This document shows, in pieces, positions 35,434 through 45,809 of a stretch of DNA of 64,000 nt. Location of the stretch: positions 1-64,000 of the forward strand of contig JAAVTG010000623.1 of assembly GCA_011947345.1 (NCBI GenBank), read 5' to 3'. Below the pieces are notes generated by a model. The model was not told the DNA's origin, ran no database searches, and worked only from the letters and a program-made list of their open reading frames with translations. The DNA comes from Phytophthora quininea. Taxonomy: Eukaryota; Oomycota; Peronosporomycetes; Peronosporales; Peronosporaceae. Position numbers and translations under genes: made by a program. How positions within the stretch are numbered: position 1 is the first letter of the stretch; every line of letters begins with the position of its first letter.

Positions 35434-35808
35434 ATGGTGCGTCTGCAGGAGCTTCCCCTTGGTGTATGGAGCTGTATGTTAACCTTTCTGTCCTAGGGAG
35501 CGTCGGACAAGGCAGTAGGTTCCGTGCTGCTGGCCATCAGCGTCGTCGTCTACGTCTACTACAGCGTCTGGGTACTGCTCACGGTAGGAATGATCAGACG
35601 CAGCTCTTTCAATAACTTATCTACTAACTTTGTCTTCATGTTGCAGCCGTTCGTGGACTCGGACCACCCGGTTCAGCAGTTCTTCCTGCCGTACCACTAC
35701 GCCATTAGTATCCCTGCCGTACTGCTCGTGCTGCTATTCAGTGGCGCCGCCACGTTCATCGGGATGGTCATGATCAAGAGTCAGAAGAAAAGAAACGTGA
35801 CTAACTAG
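35434..35808 (+). CDS. DPM2: Dolichol-phosphate mannosyltransferase subunit 2
   Basis: Exons are 35434-35436 (only the ATG), 35497-35583 and 35647-35808, giving 83 residues, the usual DPM2 length. Exon 2 reads GASDKAVGSVLLAISVVVYV, and exon 3 starts PFVDSDHPVQQFFLPYHYAI, the lumenal loop conserved in DPM2. Two hydrophobic segments give a hairpin in the ER membrane, and the C-terminus is basic (KSQKKRN). DPM2 stabilises the catalytic DPM1 subunit and so supports N-glycosylation and GPI anchors. The first intron has GTGCGT at its donor and GTTAAC near its acceptor. Without it the open frame does not begin correctly, which is why I place the start codon alone in exon 1. Confidence 0.88.
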
Positions 35809-36051
35809 ACTTACTCGACAGAGTAGGTGGAGGTCAATTAGAATGGAATCGGTATGATGAATGTACGTCGATATCTATAGTCCTCCTCCAGGCCAGACCG
35901 CAGCGTTCTTTACCAAATGAATAGCAGCGCTACACCAGCGAATTGACCGTATCCGCCGATAGAACTCTCGAGTTTGCAACGAAAATGTACAGCTATCGAC
36001 GCGCCGGTGACTGGGGGACTGGTTACGCCTCCGGCCGAGTTACCAAGGTTG

Positions 36052-36644
36052 CTATTTACTGAGCGGCGCCTTCGGCGGGAGCCGCGAGGTGCTCTGCGGC
36101 TGCGACACCATGTAGCCCATGCCCTGGATCTGGTTGTAGCTGAAACCCTTGCCCACCAGCTCCTTCACCACCTCGTTGGTCTGCTCCTCACGCAGCATCT
36201 ACAAACAGCCACAGCACTTGTCAATAAATTGCACCATAGACACCAGGATGACAGCCCAAACTCACCTCAATACTCAGAGGCACCAGCGTGACCAGCATCG
36301 TGGTCGAGAGGACCCAAAGCCACCGTCCAGAGGTCTTCCAGGTCTAAGGAGCGCAGAAACGCATAGTCAGATCCTGCGGTGCTGGTTGTACGTGGACAGT
36401 ATGTATCGCTTACCGACAGAGCGAACGAAATGCTGCTCTTGACGGGCCCAGACTGACGAATCCGCGTCGGCAGGTTCAGGAACAGCTCCTGCAATAACAT
36501 CGATTGATTTAGCGCACTGGTACAGCGGGCGCAGGCCCTGCACAGCACTAAAAACTGCAGTCTTGAGCGCACCTTCAGGCCAGCGTTGTTGGGGCCTTTG
36601 TTCTTGTCCTTCTCCAGGTCGCGCAGCGCTCCAATAGCCGACAT
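36052..36644 (-). CDS. TOM22: Mitochondrial import receptor subunit TOM22/TOM9
   Basis: Four exons (36573-36644, 36414-36488, 36266-36343, 36052-36198), all phase 0, give 123 residues. The single membrane segment is encoded by exon 3: GRWLWVLSTTMLVTLVPLSIE followed directly by MLREEQTNE. The proline-containing anchor ending in V-P-L-x-I-E and then an acidic/basic switch is characteristic of plant TOM9 and other TOM22 proteins. The cytosolic N-terminal region is short and Lys-rich rather than the long acidic receptor of yeast. The C-terminal intermembrane tail includes GFSYNQIQGMGYMV. The protein organises the TOM translocase in the mitochondrial outer membrane. Confidence 0.82.
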
Positions 36645-36865
36645 GTCTGCTCAATTCGTTCCTTGCTTTGTGGCCCAAGCAATCCCTCGCCTCAAATTGT
36701 GGTCGGCATCTAATTGGAAGAAACGTAATTCTTTATCTCAAGTGATTTAAAGCGGCTTTACCTAGCTACATGGAGACATTAATATGGAAGTAAAATAACC
36801 TTTTGAGGTAGATAAAACAATGATTAATTTGCGCGCGACTTCAACTTTGACTTTTGCTGTCTGCT

Positions 36866-38412
36866 TCATCGGTTCATGAGGACAAGTTGAAGAGCTTCTG
36901 CCACCCCGTCCACTTCAATGCAAATGCCATCCTGACTGACGCAATCTCTGCTTGCTATTGCTCGGTTTGCAATCGCCGCAATCGAGTTGGCGATCAGCGG
37001 TGCAAAGTTGTCGACGAGGTCCCTGTCTCGCTGCTGCTGTGGGGTGGTGAGCTGTCCAGCGTCGGTGAGCTGTTTCAAAATGTCACGACAACAGGTCTGG
37101 GCTCCACCGACGCAGCACTTGTCGAGCGTGCTCTTCTTCAGACTGCCGTACTTGAGCCCGCTAGGAGCTACCGAGCCAGCGCAAACGTCAATAGCCAACA
37201 CCAGGCGCGTCGGACCCTCGTTCGCTTTTAGCACTGGACTACTTGGCGCTCGTAATGGTGCGGCAACAAGCTGGTTCACGAGGCAAGAGTTTGTTCGACG
37301 GCAGCGAAGACCGTACCTGGTCCAGAGCTTCCTGGCACAGATCGCTTTCGTGATCCCGCAGAGATAAACGTCGTCTCCATTGATCATTGGCGCGTGGTTG
37401 GCGTAGCGCAGCAAGCAGATCTCAATCTCACCCGAGCAGGTTGGATCCACATCGCCAAGCATTAGCGCCATGCAGTTGATGGAGAACTGTTTACTGTCGT
37501 ACTGCGTGTACAATATGTCGTCGGCATTTGTTCCCATGTCCGAAACAAACCGGTCGATGGGATCTTCTCGATGTAGACACTCAACGCTTGTACGTATCCC
37601 ACCGACGTCGATCTTGAAGTCCACGCCGACGAACGGAGGAGCAGTGTACCGCAAGCTCTGGAAATATAGTGCCAATGCGTCTACCGCGCTTTCGATCTCT
37701 GTTGTATCGTTTGGAGTCGGGATCGACAGCCGCATTTCCGTTCCAGAGAACTGCCGATGGTCTTCGTCGACAACGAAATGGGCCACCTTCCTCACAACTG
37801 CGGTTTCTTCAGAATCTGGGTCGATGCGAAGCTGAACATGCAGAATGCCTTGTGAATTAGAGGTCGTCGTGATCTTCAGACACCCGCCCGGCAGATGCAG
37901 TTGGCTGTACAGCATCGCAGCCTTCAATCCGACACCTGCACAACAACCAAGAGCGCGTCACTCTAACAGACGTCCTACAATTCTACGGTTAACTTGCCGA
38001 ATTTGCCGCTCGAACAGCTTCCTCCACTGCCTGCGCTCTTTGTCGTCTCAAAGACATTGCAACAGAGCAGCTTAATCTGATGCGCATGGAAACCGGAGCC
38101 AGTGTCGGCGCAGACGATGTCGATGCAGCCTGTGACCTTATTCTCCGTCACGCTGACGCGCAGCAGCTCGAGTGGCGCTTCGTCCCACGAGCAGTTTGCG
38201 CTCAGAGACTTCGTAGCATCCAGTGCTGCAACACAGATGCAGAGCGCGTTACGGTCTCCTAGAAGCTGCCGTTTATCTATCGTTATTTCACCGTTCTCGA
38301 ACAGCTCCTTGACTGCCTGCACTAGCGCGTCACGACGAGTACCGAAGCCCAGCAGATCCAGATTGCTGCGGACAAACTGCGCGCCGCGGTCTGTCCTCTT
38401 CCTTGTCGGCAT
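36866..38412 (-). CDS. Topoisomerase VI subunit B-like protein (TOP6B/MTOPVIB type)
   Basis: Exons are 37998-38412 and 36866-37935, giving 494 residues. The GHKL ATPase is visible in order: VKELFENG (N box), CADTGSGF (G1), and GKFGVGLKAAMLYSQ, where the glycine loop and LYSQ are hallmarks of topo VI B; MRLSIP follows. The transducer region has LLRYANHAPMI and GITKAI, matching the L-L-R-[FY]-A-N-x-x-P and A-I-T-K-A region of the family. It is shorter than plant TOP6B (about 670) and close to the meiotic MTOPVIB subunit that works with SPO11, so a meiotic role is plausible; the N-box Asp normally after Asn is not where expected. The 62 nt intron has a GC donor (G|GCAAGT), the only splice that preserves GKFGVGLK. 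Confidence 0.8.
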
Positions 38413-38527
38413 TTTTGACCCGATTCCGCACTGGTGCACTTCAACTTGTAAATCTAGCTATTTAGAAATGGATACATTTCTCTGATTGGCTGAAGAAAAC
38501 GTGGCCACAAAAGTCAAACTGCAGGAC

Positions 38528-39607
38528 ATGTCGACGATGAAGGAGCTGCTGTCCGAGGACCAGTGGCGCAGCGTCGTGCACACTGTGGCGGGGCTGGGCG
38601 CCGGCGCCGTCTCCACTGTGATGTTGTACCCGTTGGACCTGGTGAAGGTGCGCTACCAGGTGCACGAGAAGTCTGCGCACGCCTATCGATCGCTGGGCCA
38701 CGCGTTCCGCTCCATTGTGGCTGACGAGGGCATGTGGGCGCTTTTCCGCGGCATGAGTCCGGCGCTATACGGCGCTACACTGTCGTGGGGCTCTACATGA
38801 TGCTGTACCAAAACGCCAAGGAGAGATACGCGCGCATGGCGGACGAAGGATGGATCCAAGGGTCGTGGCAGCACTTTTCTCGGGCATTGAGGCGGGTGCC
38901 ATTTGTGTACCGCTGACGAACCCCATTTGGCTGGTGAAGATACGCATGCAAGTGCAGATTAATAAGAGGATGCAAGCCAGTGTGGTGGGGAAGGATGCGG
39001 CCAAAAACTGGTGGAGAATGTGCCATATCGAAATGTAACAGGTGAGGAAAGATATTGTGGAGATGAGGGCGATCTGAGAGGCTGATGGTTTTGTGAGTGG
39101 TGTTGCAGATGCATTTAGACGGATTGTAGCAGAAGAAGGTGTGTCCGCGTTGTATAAAGGCATGATCCCTGCATTGTTCCTTACGACAAACGGAGCCATC
39201 AAGGTGTGTGAATAAGCTGCTAGTGAAGTGTTTAAGGCTACAACTAATTTGATTTGGTACAGTTTGTGGCGTACGAGCAGCTAAAGTCGATGTACCAAAC
39301 ACACTGGAGTCCCGAGATGGATATCATCCCGACGCTGGCCATGGGCGCTGTTGCTCAGTCCATTGCGTCGACCGCGACGTACCCCTACCAGTTAATCAAA
39401 GCTCGTTTGCAACAAGGAGGGTCGTCAGCGTCAAAATACCACGGCACATGGGACTGCACGAAGAAGATCATCCGGAACGAAGGCTACCAAGGACTGTTTA
39501 AGGGTCTGTCTGCCAACATCTTGAAGGTGATGCCGACTGGCGCCATCGTGTTTGCTTCCTACGAGCAGATCCAAAGCGCAATGAACGCGTTGGTTTTCGA
39601 CAAGTAA
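38528..39607 (+). CDS. Mitochondrial carrier, SLC25A32-like (folate/FAD/NAD group)
   Basis: Exons are 38528-39041, 39109-39203 and 39263-39607. Three carrier repeats are present, each with a signature: PLDLVKVRYQV, then NPIWLVKIRMQV, then YPYQLIKARLQQ. Each is followed by a later G-hook such as ALFRGMSPALY, ALYKGMIPALF and GLFKGLSANILKV. The P-I-W in the second repeat is typical of the SLC25A32/FLX1/NDT branch that carries flavin, folate or NAD across the inner membrane; the substrate cannot be fixed from sequence. Three single-base losses in exon 1 (GGGG near 38792, TTTT near 38878, AA near 39017) break the frame. Adding three bases gives the right splice phase, so the gene is probably intact. 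The ATG at 38528 is the first good in-frame start. Confidence 0.85.
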
Positions 39608-39770
39608 AAGAACACCACTGGCAGCAGCCTTGATGCCATAGAAGTAGACGACTACATTGCCTACACGAAAACAACCTGGTTGGAAGCATGGAAAGTCTAT
39701 TATATACGTAGATGGCGCACCAAAGGGAGAGAGATAGCAGGACATCTCCTCGCTCATTGCTGCTCTGCTC

Positions 39771-40313
39771 TTAAAACATTTCGTCTTCAACGCGGAGGTA
39801 CTCGCCGATGTCTGCCTGGTGCAGCACTACGTACGCCGTGGGCTCCAAGTCCTTGCACAATTCTGTTGCCTGTGCTGCCACGCCAAAGCCCAGAGGGATG
39901 TCGTTCATGCTGTAGACGACTACACCGGCGTACTGCGGCGTGCCTTCCGTAATACGGCCGAGACCGGACTTGACCACGTTGTTGCCATAGAGGAAAGACA
40001 TCTCCGAGTTGGGCTTGATCCAGACCTTGTACTTGGCGTACTGGGCCAGATAGTCCAGGAACGTGATGCGCAGATGGAACTTCTTGGTCTTGGTGAGCTT
40101 GCCCACGGCCGTGCCGATGCTCAGCAGCTCGTCGGCGCCGATGTTGGTGGACTGGCGCATGAGTTTCTCGCTGCAGTAGTACACGATGTTGCCGTGCAGA
40201 CGGAAGCAGTACTTCTCGTCGGGCCGCGTCACCAGGTGCTGCACATTGCGGCCGATGTACTTGCTGATCTTCTCGAACACCGTCTGCATCTCATCGTCGG
40301 TGAGCGGGCGCAT
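39771..40313 (-). CDS. NIP7: 60S ribosome biogenesis factor NIP7
   Basis: 180 residues, exactly the length of animal and fungal NIP7. It starts [10 protein letters not shown] and continues with [48 protein letters not shown] and [19 protein letters not shown], the last being the PUA domain that binds RNA. The frame extends five codons upstream without an ATG, so the start at 40313 is secure. NIP7 acts in pre-rRNA processing in the nucleolus. Upstream on the same strand GAGCTCAGTCTTGG resembles the oomycete Inr. It is divergent from RPS16. Confidence 0.97.
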   Translation of the reverse strand: MRPLTDDEMQTVFEKISKYIGRNVQHLVTRPDEKYCFRLHGNIVYYCSEKLMRQSTNIGADELLSIGTAVGKLTKTKKFHLRITFLDYLAQYAKYKVWIKPNSEMSFLYGNNVVKSGLGRITEGTPQYAGVVVYSMNDIPLGFGVAAQATELCKDLEPTAYVVLHQADIGEYLRVEDEMF

Positions 40314-40522
40314 AGCTGCTGGGGTCAACTACTCCAAGACTGAGCTCGTCGCCAGTCAAACTCTGTACCAACCAAAGTACATGTTTGAAAACGCTACAAT
40401 TTTAAAGATTAGAACGTACTAAAATAGCATACAACGTTCAAGATGTTGAAATTGGTGGAGGACAAGCACTTGGGCCGCTCGGCTCAAAAATTGCATTGCT
40501 AATTTTCGCACAAGCATCAGAA

Positions 40523-41314
40523 ATGGAGGGCAAGATTGAATCGGTGCAGGTGTTCGGCCGCAAGAAGAACGCCACAGCGGTCGCCTACTGCAAGCGCGGC
40601 CACGGCCTCATCAAGGTCAACGGCACGCCCATCGAGCTCGTCGAGCCCGAGATCCTGCGCGTCAAGACCTACGAGCCCGTGCTCCTCCTCGGCCAGCAGC
40701 GCTTCGCCAACGTACGATGAATCTCTCAAGAGGCGCAAGCTACGCGCGACAGCTATTGGTATTAGACGCCAATCCCCAGAGAAGGTTCTACCTCTCACTA
40801 CAGACAGGCATGGAGTCTTACGACCCCTCTGCCCTTGTCAACACACCGCAACGCACCCGCACTCGCACCACCCAAATAATCTGTGTGCATGCTCTGTTTA
40901 CCGTCGTAAATACCATGCTGTCGCAACTGGCTTGCACCCCCTGCCTACCTGAAAATCGCTGAGTATGGTGCTGACGCGTGTTGATCTATTGGACGGTGAC
41001 TTAGGTGGACATCCGCATCCGCGTCAAGGGCGGTGGTCACACTGCGCAGATCTACGCCATCCGTCAGGCTATTGCCAAGGCCATTGTCGCCTATTACCAG
41101 AAGTGTACGTGAACTGCCAGTATTCCTGGAGTTTATTGGTATGATGCTGAGTTTTTGTGTCATTGCAGACGTCGACGAGGCCTCCAAGAAGGAGATCAAG
41201 GACATCCTGCTCGCCTACGACCGCACTCTGCTGGTGGCTGACCCGCGTCGCTGCGAGGCCAAGAAGTTCGGTGGTGCCAGCGCCCGCGCTCGCTTCCAGA
41301 AGTCGTACCGTTAA
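40523..41314 (+). CDS. RPS16: 40S ribosomal protein S16 (uS9)
   Basis: Exons are 40523-40711, 41005-41104 and 41169-41314, giving 144 residues. Exon 1 has [20 protein letters not shown] and INGTP-like [12 protein letters not shown]. Exon 2 has [20 protein letters not shown], the universal uS9 core. Exon 3 ends in the conserved basic tail [10 protein letters not shown], which reaches toward the P-site tRNA. The first intron (293 nt) is long for this window, a common trait of ribosomal protein genes. Splice phases are consistent and no frame break is present. Confidence 0.97.
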
Positions 41315-41572
41315 GCGGTGTCCTTCAGACCGTTGTGGGCTCATCCGTGTCTTTCAGCTCCTTGTTCTTCGAGCTGTTGCTTGCAGCAGCTTGTAGCTAG
41401 GGACACAGTCGAAATCCATAATGAAACGTGCGATTTTAGCGGACCCAAATGTTATCTTTTGTCTTTCATGCGAAATAGTGACAACACATCTTTTAGTGGT
41501 TGGCTACCTTATTGTAAAAATCATGATAGACGTATTTTACCGTCACTTTTCGATCGGAGCTTTTCCAGCAAG

Positions 41573-42157
41573 ATGGCGGTGACCGGCAAGCGCGGCGTGG
41601 GGATCCCGACGATCCTTCTGCACGACGGCGAGGGCACGATCGTGTCGATCGAGATGAAGACGGGCGAGACGTACCGCGGCCTGCTGGACGAGACGGAGGA
41701 CAACATGAACTGCGTCATGAAAGACGCCGTGCGCACCGACATCAACGGCAACACGACGCAGGTGGAGCAAGTGTACCTGCGCGGCAGCCAGATCCTCTTC
41801 ATCGTGTTCCCAGACATATATCCTTGCCAACCACATTTCCTTGATGCATTAGTAGCTGTAGTTTGGACTACTATTGATGTTTCCTTAACCATTACCGTGG
41901 TCCATTATTGGATGGTTCCTGTTGCTCTGGATCACGTTAAAGCACGCGCCGATGTTCAAGCGAGTCAAGTTGTGGAAGAAACACAAGGGCGCGATACCGA
42001 CGTTGGGTCAGGGAGGACCTGGTGGAGGCGGACCAAGAGGACAAGCAGCTGCAATCATTCGCAAGGGTAAGCGTCCTGCTACGGAGATTCCTCAAAGTAA
42101 TTGATGCTGATAATGTTTTTGTGTTGTACAGCGCAAGAACGGAGGGGTGGATTTTAG
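41573..42157 (+). CDS. SNRPD3: Small nuclear ribonucleoprotein SmD3
   Basis: Exons are 41573-41817, 41936-42066 and 42132-42157, giving 133 residues. Sm1 motif: GEGTIVSIEMKTGETYRGLL with DNMNC. Sm2 motif: VYLRGSQILFIVFPD followed by MLKHAPMF across the first intron, as in other SmD3 proteins. A Gly-rich tail (GGPGGGGPRG) precedes QERRGGF. SmD3 is part of the heptameric ring on U1, U2, U4 and U5 (and their minor counterparts). The first intron is of the AT-AC type and is annotated separately; the second is ordinary GT-AG. Exons add to 402 bases with matching phases. Confidence 0.95.
41818..41935 (+). other. U12-type AT-AC intron in SmD3
   Basis: The donor is ATATCCTT, a perfect match to the minor-spliceosome 5' site. 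TTCCTTAAC at 41881-41889 is a perfect match to the U12 branch site, and the intron ends in AC at 41935. Splicing joins CCA GAC AT with G TTA AAG, giving P-D-M-L-K, the exact sequence context expected for SmD3. No GT donor exists nearby that would do so. The branch adenosine is about 47 nt from the 3' end, longer than typical for U12 introns. Confidence 0.88.
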
Positions 42158-42416
42158 AGCCCGGCTTCACTTGTTGCCGTTGCTGCTGCACACCGGATGT
42201 GTACTTCGACCGATGGTCGCTAGGGTTTCTTGCCGGTATTGCAGAAATCGCTCCATTCTCACACTGCTGGTCACGGATAGACCGCGTTTAAGTCGCTTCG
42301 GGCACTGGAACAATCTTAATAGATCGATGCACGAAGGCGAATGATTCGGTAAGTGAGCTACGCGGCTGAGCGACTTGGTAAGTTTTCATAGTAGTCGATC
42401 TCTATTGCTGCTAGCT

Positions 42417-43646
42417 TTACTTCAGGGCGACGTAGACTGGTCGTCGAAAACCTTTAGCAGACGTCTGGCAGACCTCGAGGAACTCACAGCTGCGGAAACC
42501 GACCGTCTCGACGAGATGTGTCGGGAAATCTTTCGGTCGCAATTGATCTTCGGGTAGTTTGCAGCCGTGATGTCTGATGTGAATTTGCGCTTGTGATACG
42601 ACTTCCACGGCTGGGGCTCGATAACGAGACGGCCACCTGGAGCAAGCAGTGCATAGATCTTTGCAAAAACCTTCTTGATGCCTTCATCGCCGTGAAAAAG
42701 GTGGATCCACTTAGTCACGCTAAAGCTGCAGATATGAGCCTTCGTTAGCATCGCCGAATCCAACGCAAAGCTACTTACTACATGCATACCATGTGATGAA
42801 GTCGTAATCTTTGCCAGCATGCCCGTCGGAGACGATGTCTTCGCGCTTGAAAATGACATTTAGTGGGAAGGTAGATCTATACGACCACAACGTTAGCATG
42901 ACTATACCAACACGTACTGTTGACGTACCCGACGGTCGCCTTGCCGGTAGCTCGCGGGACAGTCGTCTGTGCCGGCTTCCACAGCCGGAAGGACAGTGGC
43001 ATGTCGTTGGCAAAGGCATCCCCATTCTTTTCCTCATTCTTCTTGTCCGCGTCAGTTTGTTTGTCAGAATTGGTACTATCCTTTGCAGGAGAGGAGGCAG
43101 CTTCCTGCTTGCTGTCACTTGTCGCCTTGACTGCCGGGATCTCCTCGAATGCCTTTTCGATCTGCTCCTGCCGTAAAATGTCCTTGAGGTGTCCTCTTGC
43201 TCTGGAAATCAGCTGCGGGTCCACATCCACCCCCAGCAAGTAGCTTGGTCCCAACGTCTTGGCTGAACATGCAGCAGCAATGAGTCTCCAGATATTTAGC
43301 AGCTCGACAGTCCACATACCGATAGCGATGGTGAGTTCTCCAGAGTTGCAGCCAATGTCCAGCCCACGCTTCTCTTCGAACCAGCTTTTGTCTAAAGCTG
43401 CGAGTCGCGGGTCGTCCTCCAACTCGCCCTGGTGCTTCTGACCCAGTCGGTACGTGTAATAGCTATCGTAACAAAAGTAATTAGTGGTACATCAACTCGT
43501 GTAACAACGCAAACAACTCGCCTGCGGAAGTTGCCCACGCGCTGCTGCTTTGGGATCTTCTTCTTCTTGGACGTCTTGCGCTGCTTGGCCGTCTTAAGCT
43601 TCGCTGTGGGCAGCTTGCCGTCCTGCTTGGCACTGTCTTGCTCCAT
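42417..43646 (-). CDS. Bin3/MePCE-type RNA methylphosphate capping methyltransferase
   Basis: Exons are 43522-43646, 42929-43462, 42790-42876 and 42417-42725, giving 351 residues. After a Lys-rich N-terminus comes NFRSYYTYR and LDIGCNSGELTIAI, the SAM-binding motif I. LLGVDVDPQLISRAR follows as motif II. Exon 4 gives FSVTKWIHLFHGDEGIKKVF, LLAPGGRLVIEPQPWKSY and LRPKDFPTHLVETVGF, all in the order of Bin3 proteins. An acidic/Lys-rich insert (about residues 135-180) is lineage specific. The family methylates the gamma phosphate of 7SK, U6 or other Pol III transcripts. Intron 1 has a GC donor (AG|GCGAGT). One base is missing near 42550; adding it makes the total divisible by three. Confidence 0.88.
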
Positions 43647-43772
43647 GACGAGTGGAACAGTAGTCAGAAAATATCCTCATTTCCATTGGTCAAAATTACC
43701 TTGCCCCATCTGGTCTAGCAGCTCTTCGTGTCACTCCTAAACGGTTAAACCCCAGCTCAGGCGGCCTTTACC

Positions 43773-45660
43773 ATGCAGCTGCAGTCGCTGGTGCTGGCGG
43801 CGGCGTCGGTCGTGGCCCTGCTGACGTCTCCTGCGCCCGTGGGCGGCGCCGCCATCGACCCCAACGACAAGGGCGAGCCTTTGTTCCCGGACGGACACCC
43901 GAACATCACGTACTTGACCGACAAGAACTGGGACGAGCACATGGCCAAGACGGACAAGCCCTGGATCGTGGACTTCTACCACCCTTTGTATGCACTATTT
44001 TTCATACTGGTTGCAAGGAAATCCATGCAGAACTGACCGAGTTATGACACGTTGTGTATTGCTTAGCTGTCCGCATTGCAAGCACTTTGCGCCGTCGTAT
44101 TTCAAGCTGGCAGCGTACTACAAGGAACAAGGCAACATCTATGTGGGCGCGCTGAGCTGCATGGACCACGTCAAATGCCGACGAGTGGGGATCACTGGCT
44201 TCCCGACGTTGATGACGCTCAACTTTGACAAGAAGAACCCCAAGATGGAGAACAAGAGAATCATCGGCACCCACACGGTGCAGGAGGTCAAAGACTATGT
44301 AAACAGTGTGTTCGCCGAGGCGGCGTTCAACGAGACCGGGACGTGGCCGCCGGGGTACGAGAAGAAGGACGGAAGCAAGAAGGACGAAACGGCGGACGCC
44401 AAAGCTCCGGCGAAGAACGAGTCTGCTGAGGCGGCTCCGACGGACAAGGAGACACCGGTGCCCAGTGAGACGCCCAAGCCGTCGATCTGGGAAGAATCGA
44501 CGCGGCCGATGAACAAGACGACGCGAATTCAGGACGCCGCCTCGGCCTTCGTCTTTGGACTGAAGCAGGGTATGTTTATGAGCAGCGACGTCATGGACGA
44601 CGAGGAGTTTGACGCACTGAAGGGCTGGCTGAAGATGGTTGCTGGTACTTTCCCTGGTGCCATTAATCGCAAGATTATTGGTCAGCTGTACGAACAGGTC
44701 AAGGAGAAGGCGCTGCTGGACTTTGACACGTGGGATGGCATTGTCAAGAAGTGGCAGGAAGGCTCTGTCGCTGCGTTTAAGGCGGAGGAAGATCGCTTTG
44801 ACTTTACTGGCGTGACGGTCCCTGATTGGCAGCGCATGAACGACTTGTTCCTCGGTCAGGGAGCAACTTACCGCGCTTGTGCTCTGTACACATGCGGTCA
44901 ATGGACAATGTTTCACATGCTGAGTCTGAACCCGCCCGAGACGGGGGCACGCAACAGCGAGCTGATGGTGTCTGTACCGGCATCAATTCGTCGCTTCATG
45001 AAGCACTTCTTCGGTTGTGTCAACTGTCGAGACCATTTCCTGATGGAGAATACTGTCGAAATCGTTAAGAAAATCTCCGCTGCAGAGGACAAACCTTTGG
45101 CACTTCGACGCTGGGTGTGGGAGACGCACAACTCGGTGAACAAGCGTCTGCACCACCCGATCTGGCCAAAGCCCGATATCTGTCCGACCTGCGGCAATGA
45201 GGACGCGTGGGAGCTCGTTGAAGTTGACAAGTGGCTGAGCAGCGCGTACGCCTATCGCGATGTAGTGGTTCCTCTCAAGACCGCTGCACCTACTGCAGCA
45301 GCCCTGCGTCGTGAAGATAAGCAGGCTACACCGACCAAGCAGGTAAAGACGGAAGATGATGCTGAAGAGGCTGCTGCGACCAAGTCCAAGCCGAAAGAGC
45401 CACTTGCAGTGGAGCCTGAGGGTGGCGACAAGTACCGTCCGAAGGATGCTGAGCTTGGCATCAAGAACGCAGCCAACACCAAGGAGCTTGTGGCAGACAC
45501 GAAGACCGAGGCTAAAAACGGTCTCCAAGGTGTCACTGCACCGCCTGTTACGCTGTTCGCGTGGTACATCCTCCCCGTGGCGGCTGTCGGCGGCTACTTG
45601 CTGTTCGTACGATCCCGCGCCACCAAGCAGAAGGCCTACCGCCAGGTCCCGCGCAAGTAA
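43773..45660 (+). CDS. Quiescin-type sulfhydryl oxidase (thioredoxin + Erv/ALR)
   Basis: Exons are 43773-43987 and 44067-45660, giving 602 residues. Signal peptide at residues 1-26. The thioredoxin domain has WIVDFYHPFCPHCKHFAP, with the CPHC redox pair at 73-76 formed across the intron, and GFPTL (cis-Pro). An acidic/Lys-rich linker and a helical region follow. The Erv domain has CALYTCGQWTMFHM, an FFGCVNCRDHF CxxC at about 389-392 next to FAD, HNSVNKRL, and CPTC at about 444-447. A C-terminal membrane segment (about 570-590) with a basic tail anchors it in the secretory pathway. QSOX enzymes form disulfides in secreted proteins using oxygen. No frame break is present. Confidence 0.93.
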
Positions 45661-45809
45661 GTGAGATAGAGATGACGGACGTGGCCTTTACAATCTGCTC
45701 ATGCTTGCCAGAATTGTGTGCATCATAGCGAAATTACGCAAGTCAAACGAGCTTCTGTATGCATTTGTGGGTATTGTATTGTCGAGCTTCCATCTCTATC
45801 AGCAAAAGT

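Noticed and set aside
41810..41935. An ordinary GT-AG intron in SmD3
   Set aside because: There is no GT donor near the exon end, and only the AT-AC splice restores the conserved P-D-M-L-K junction.
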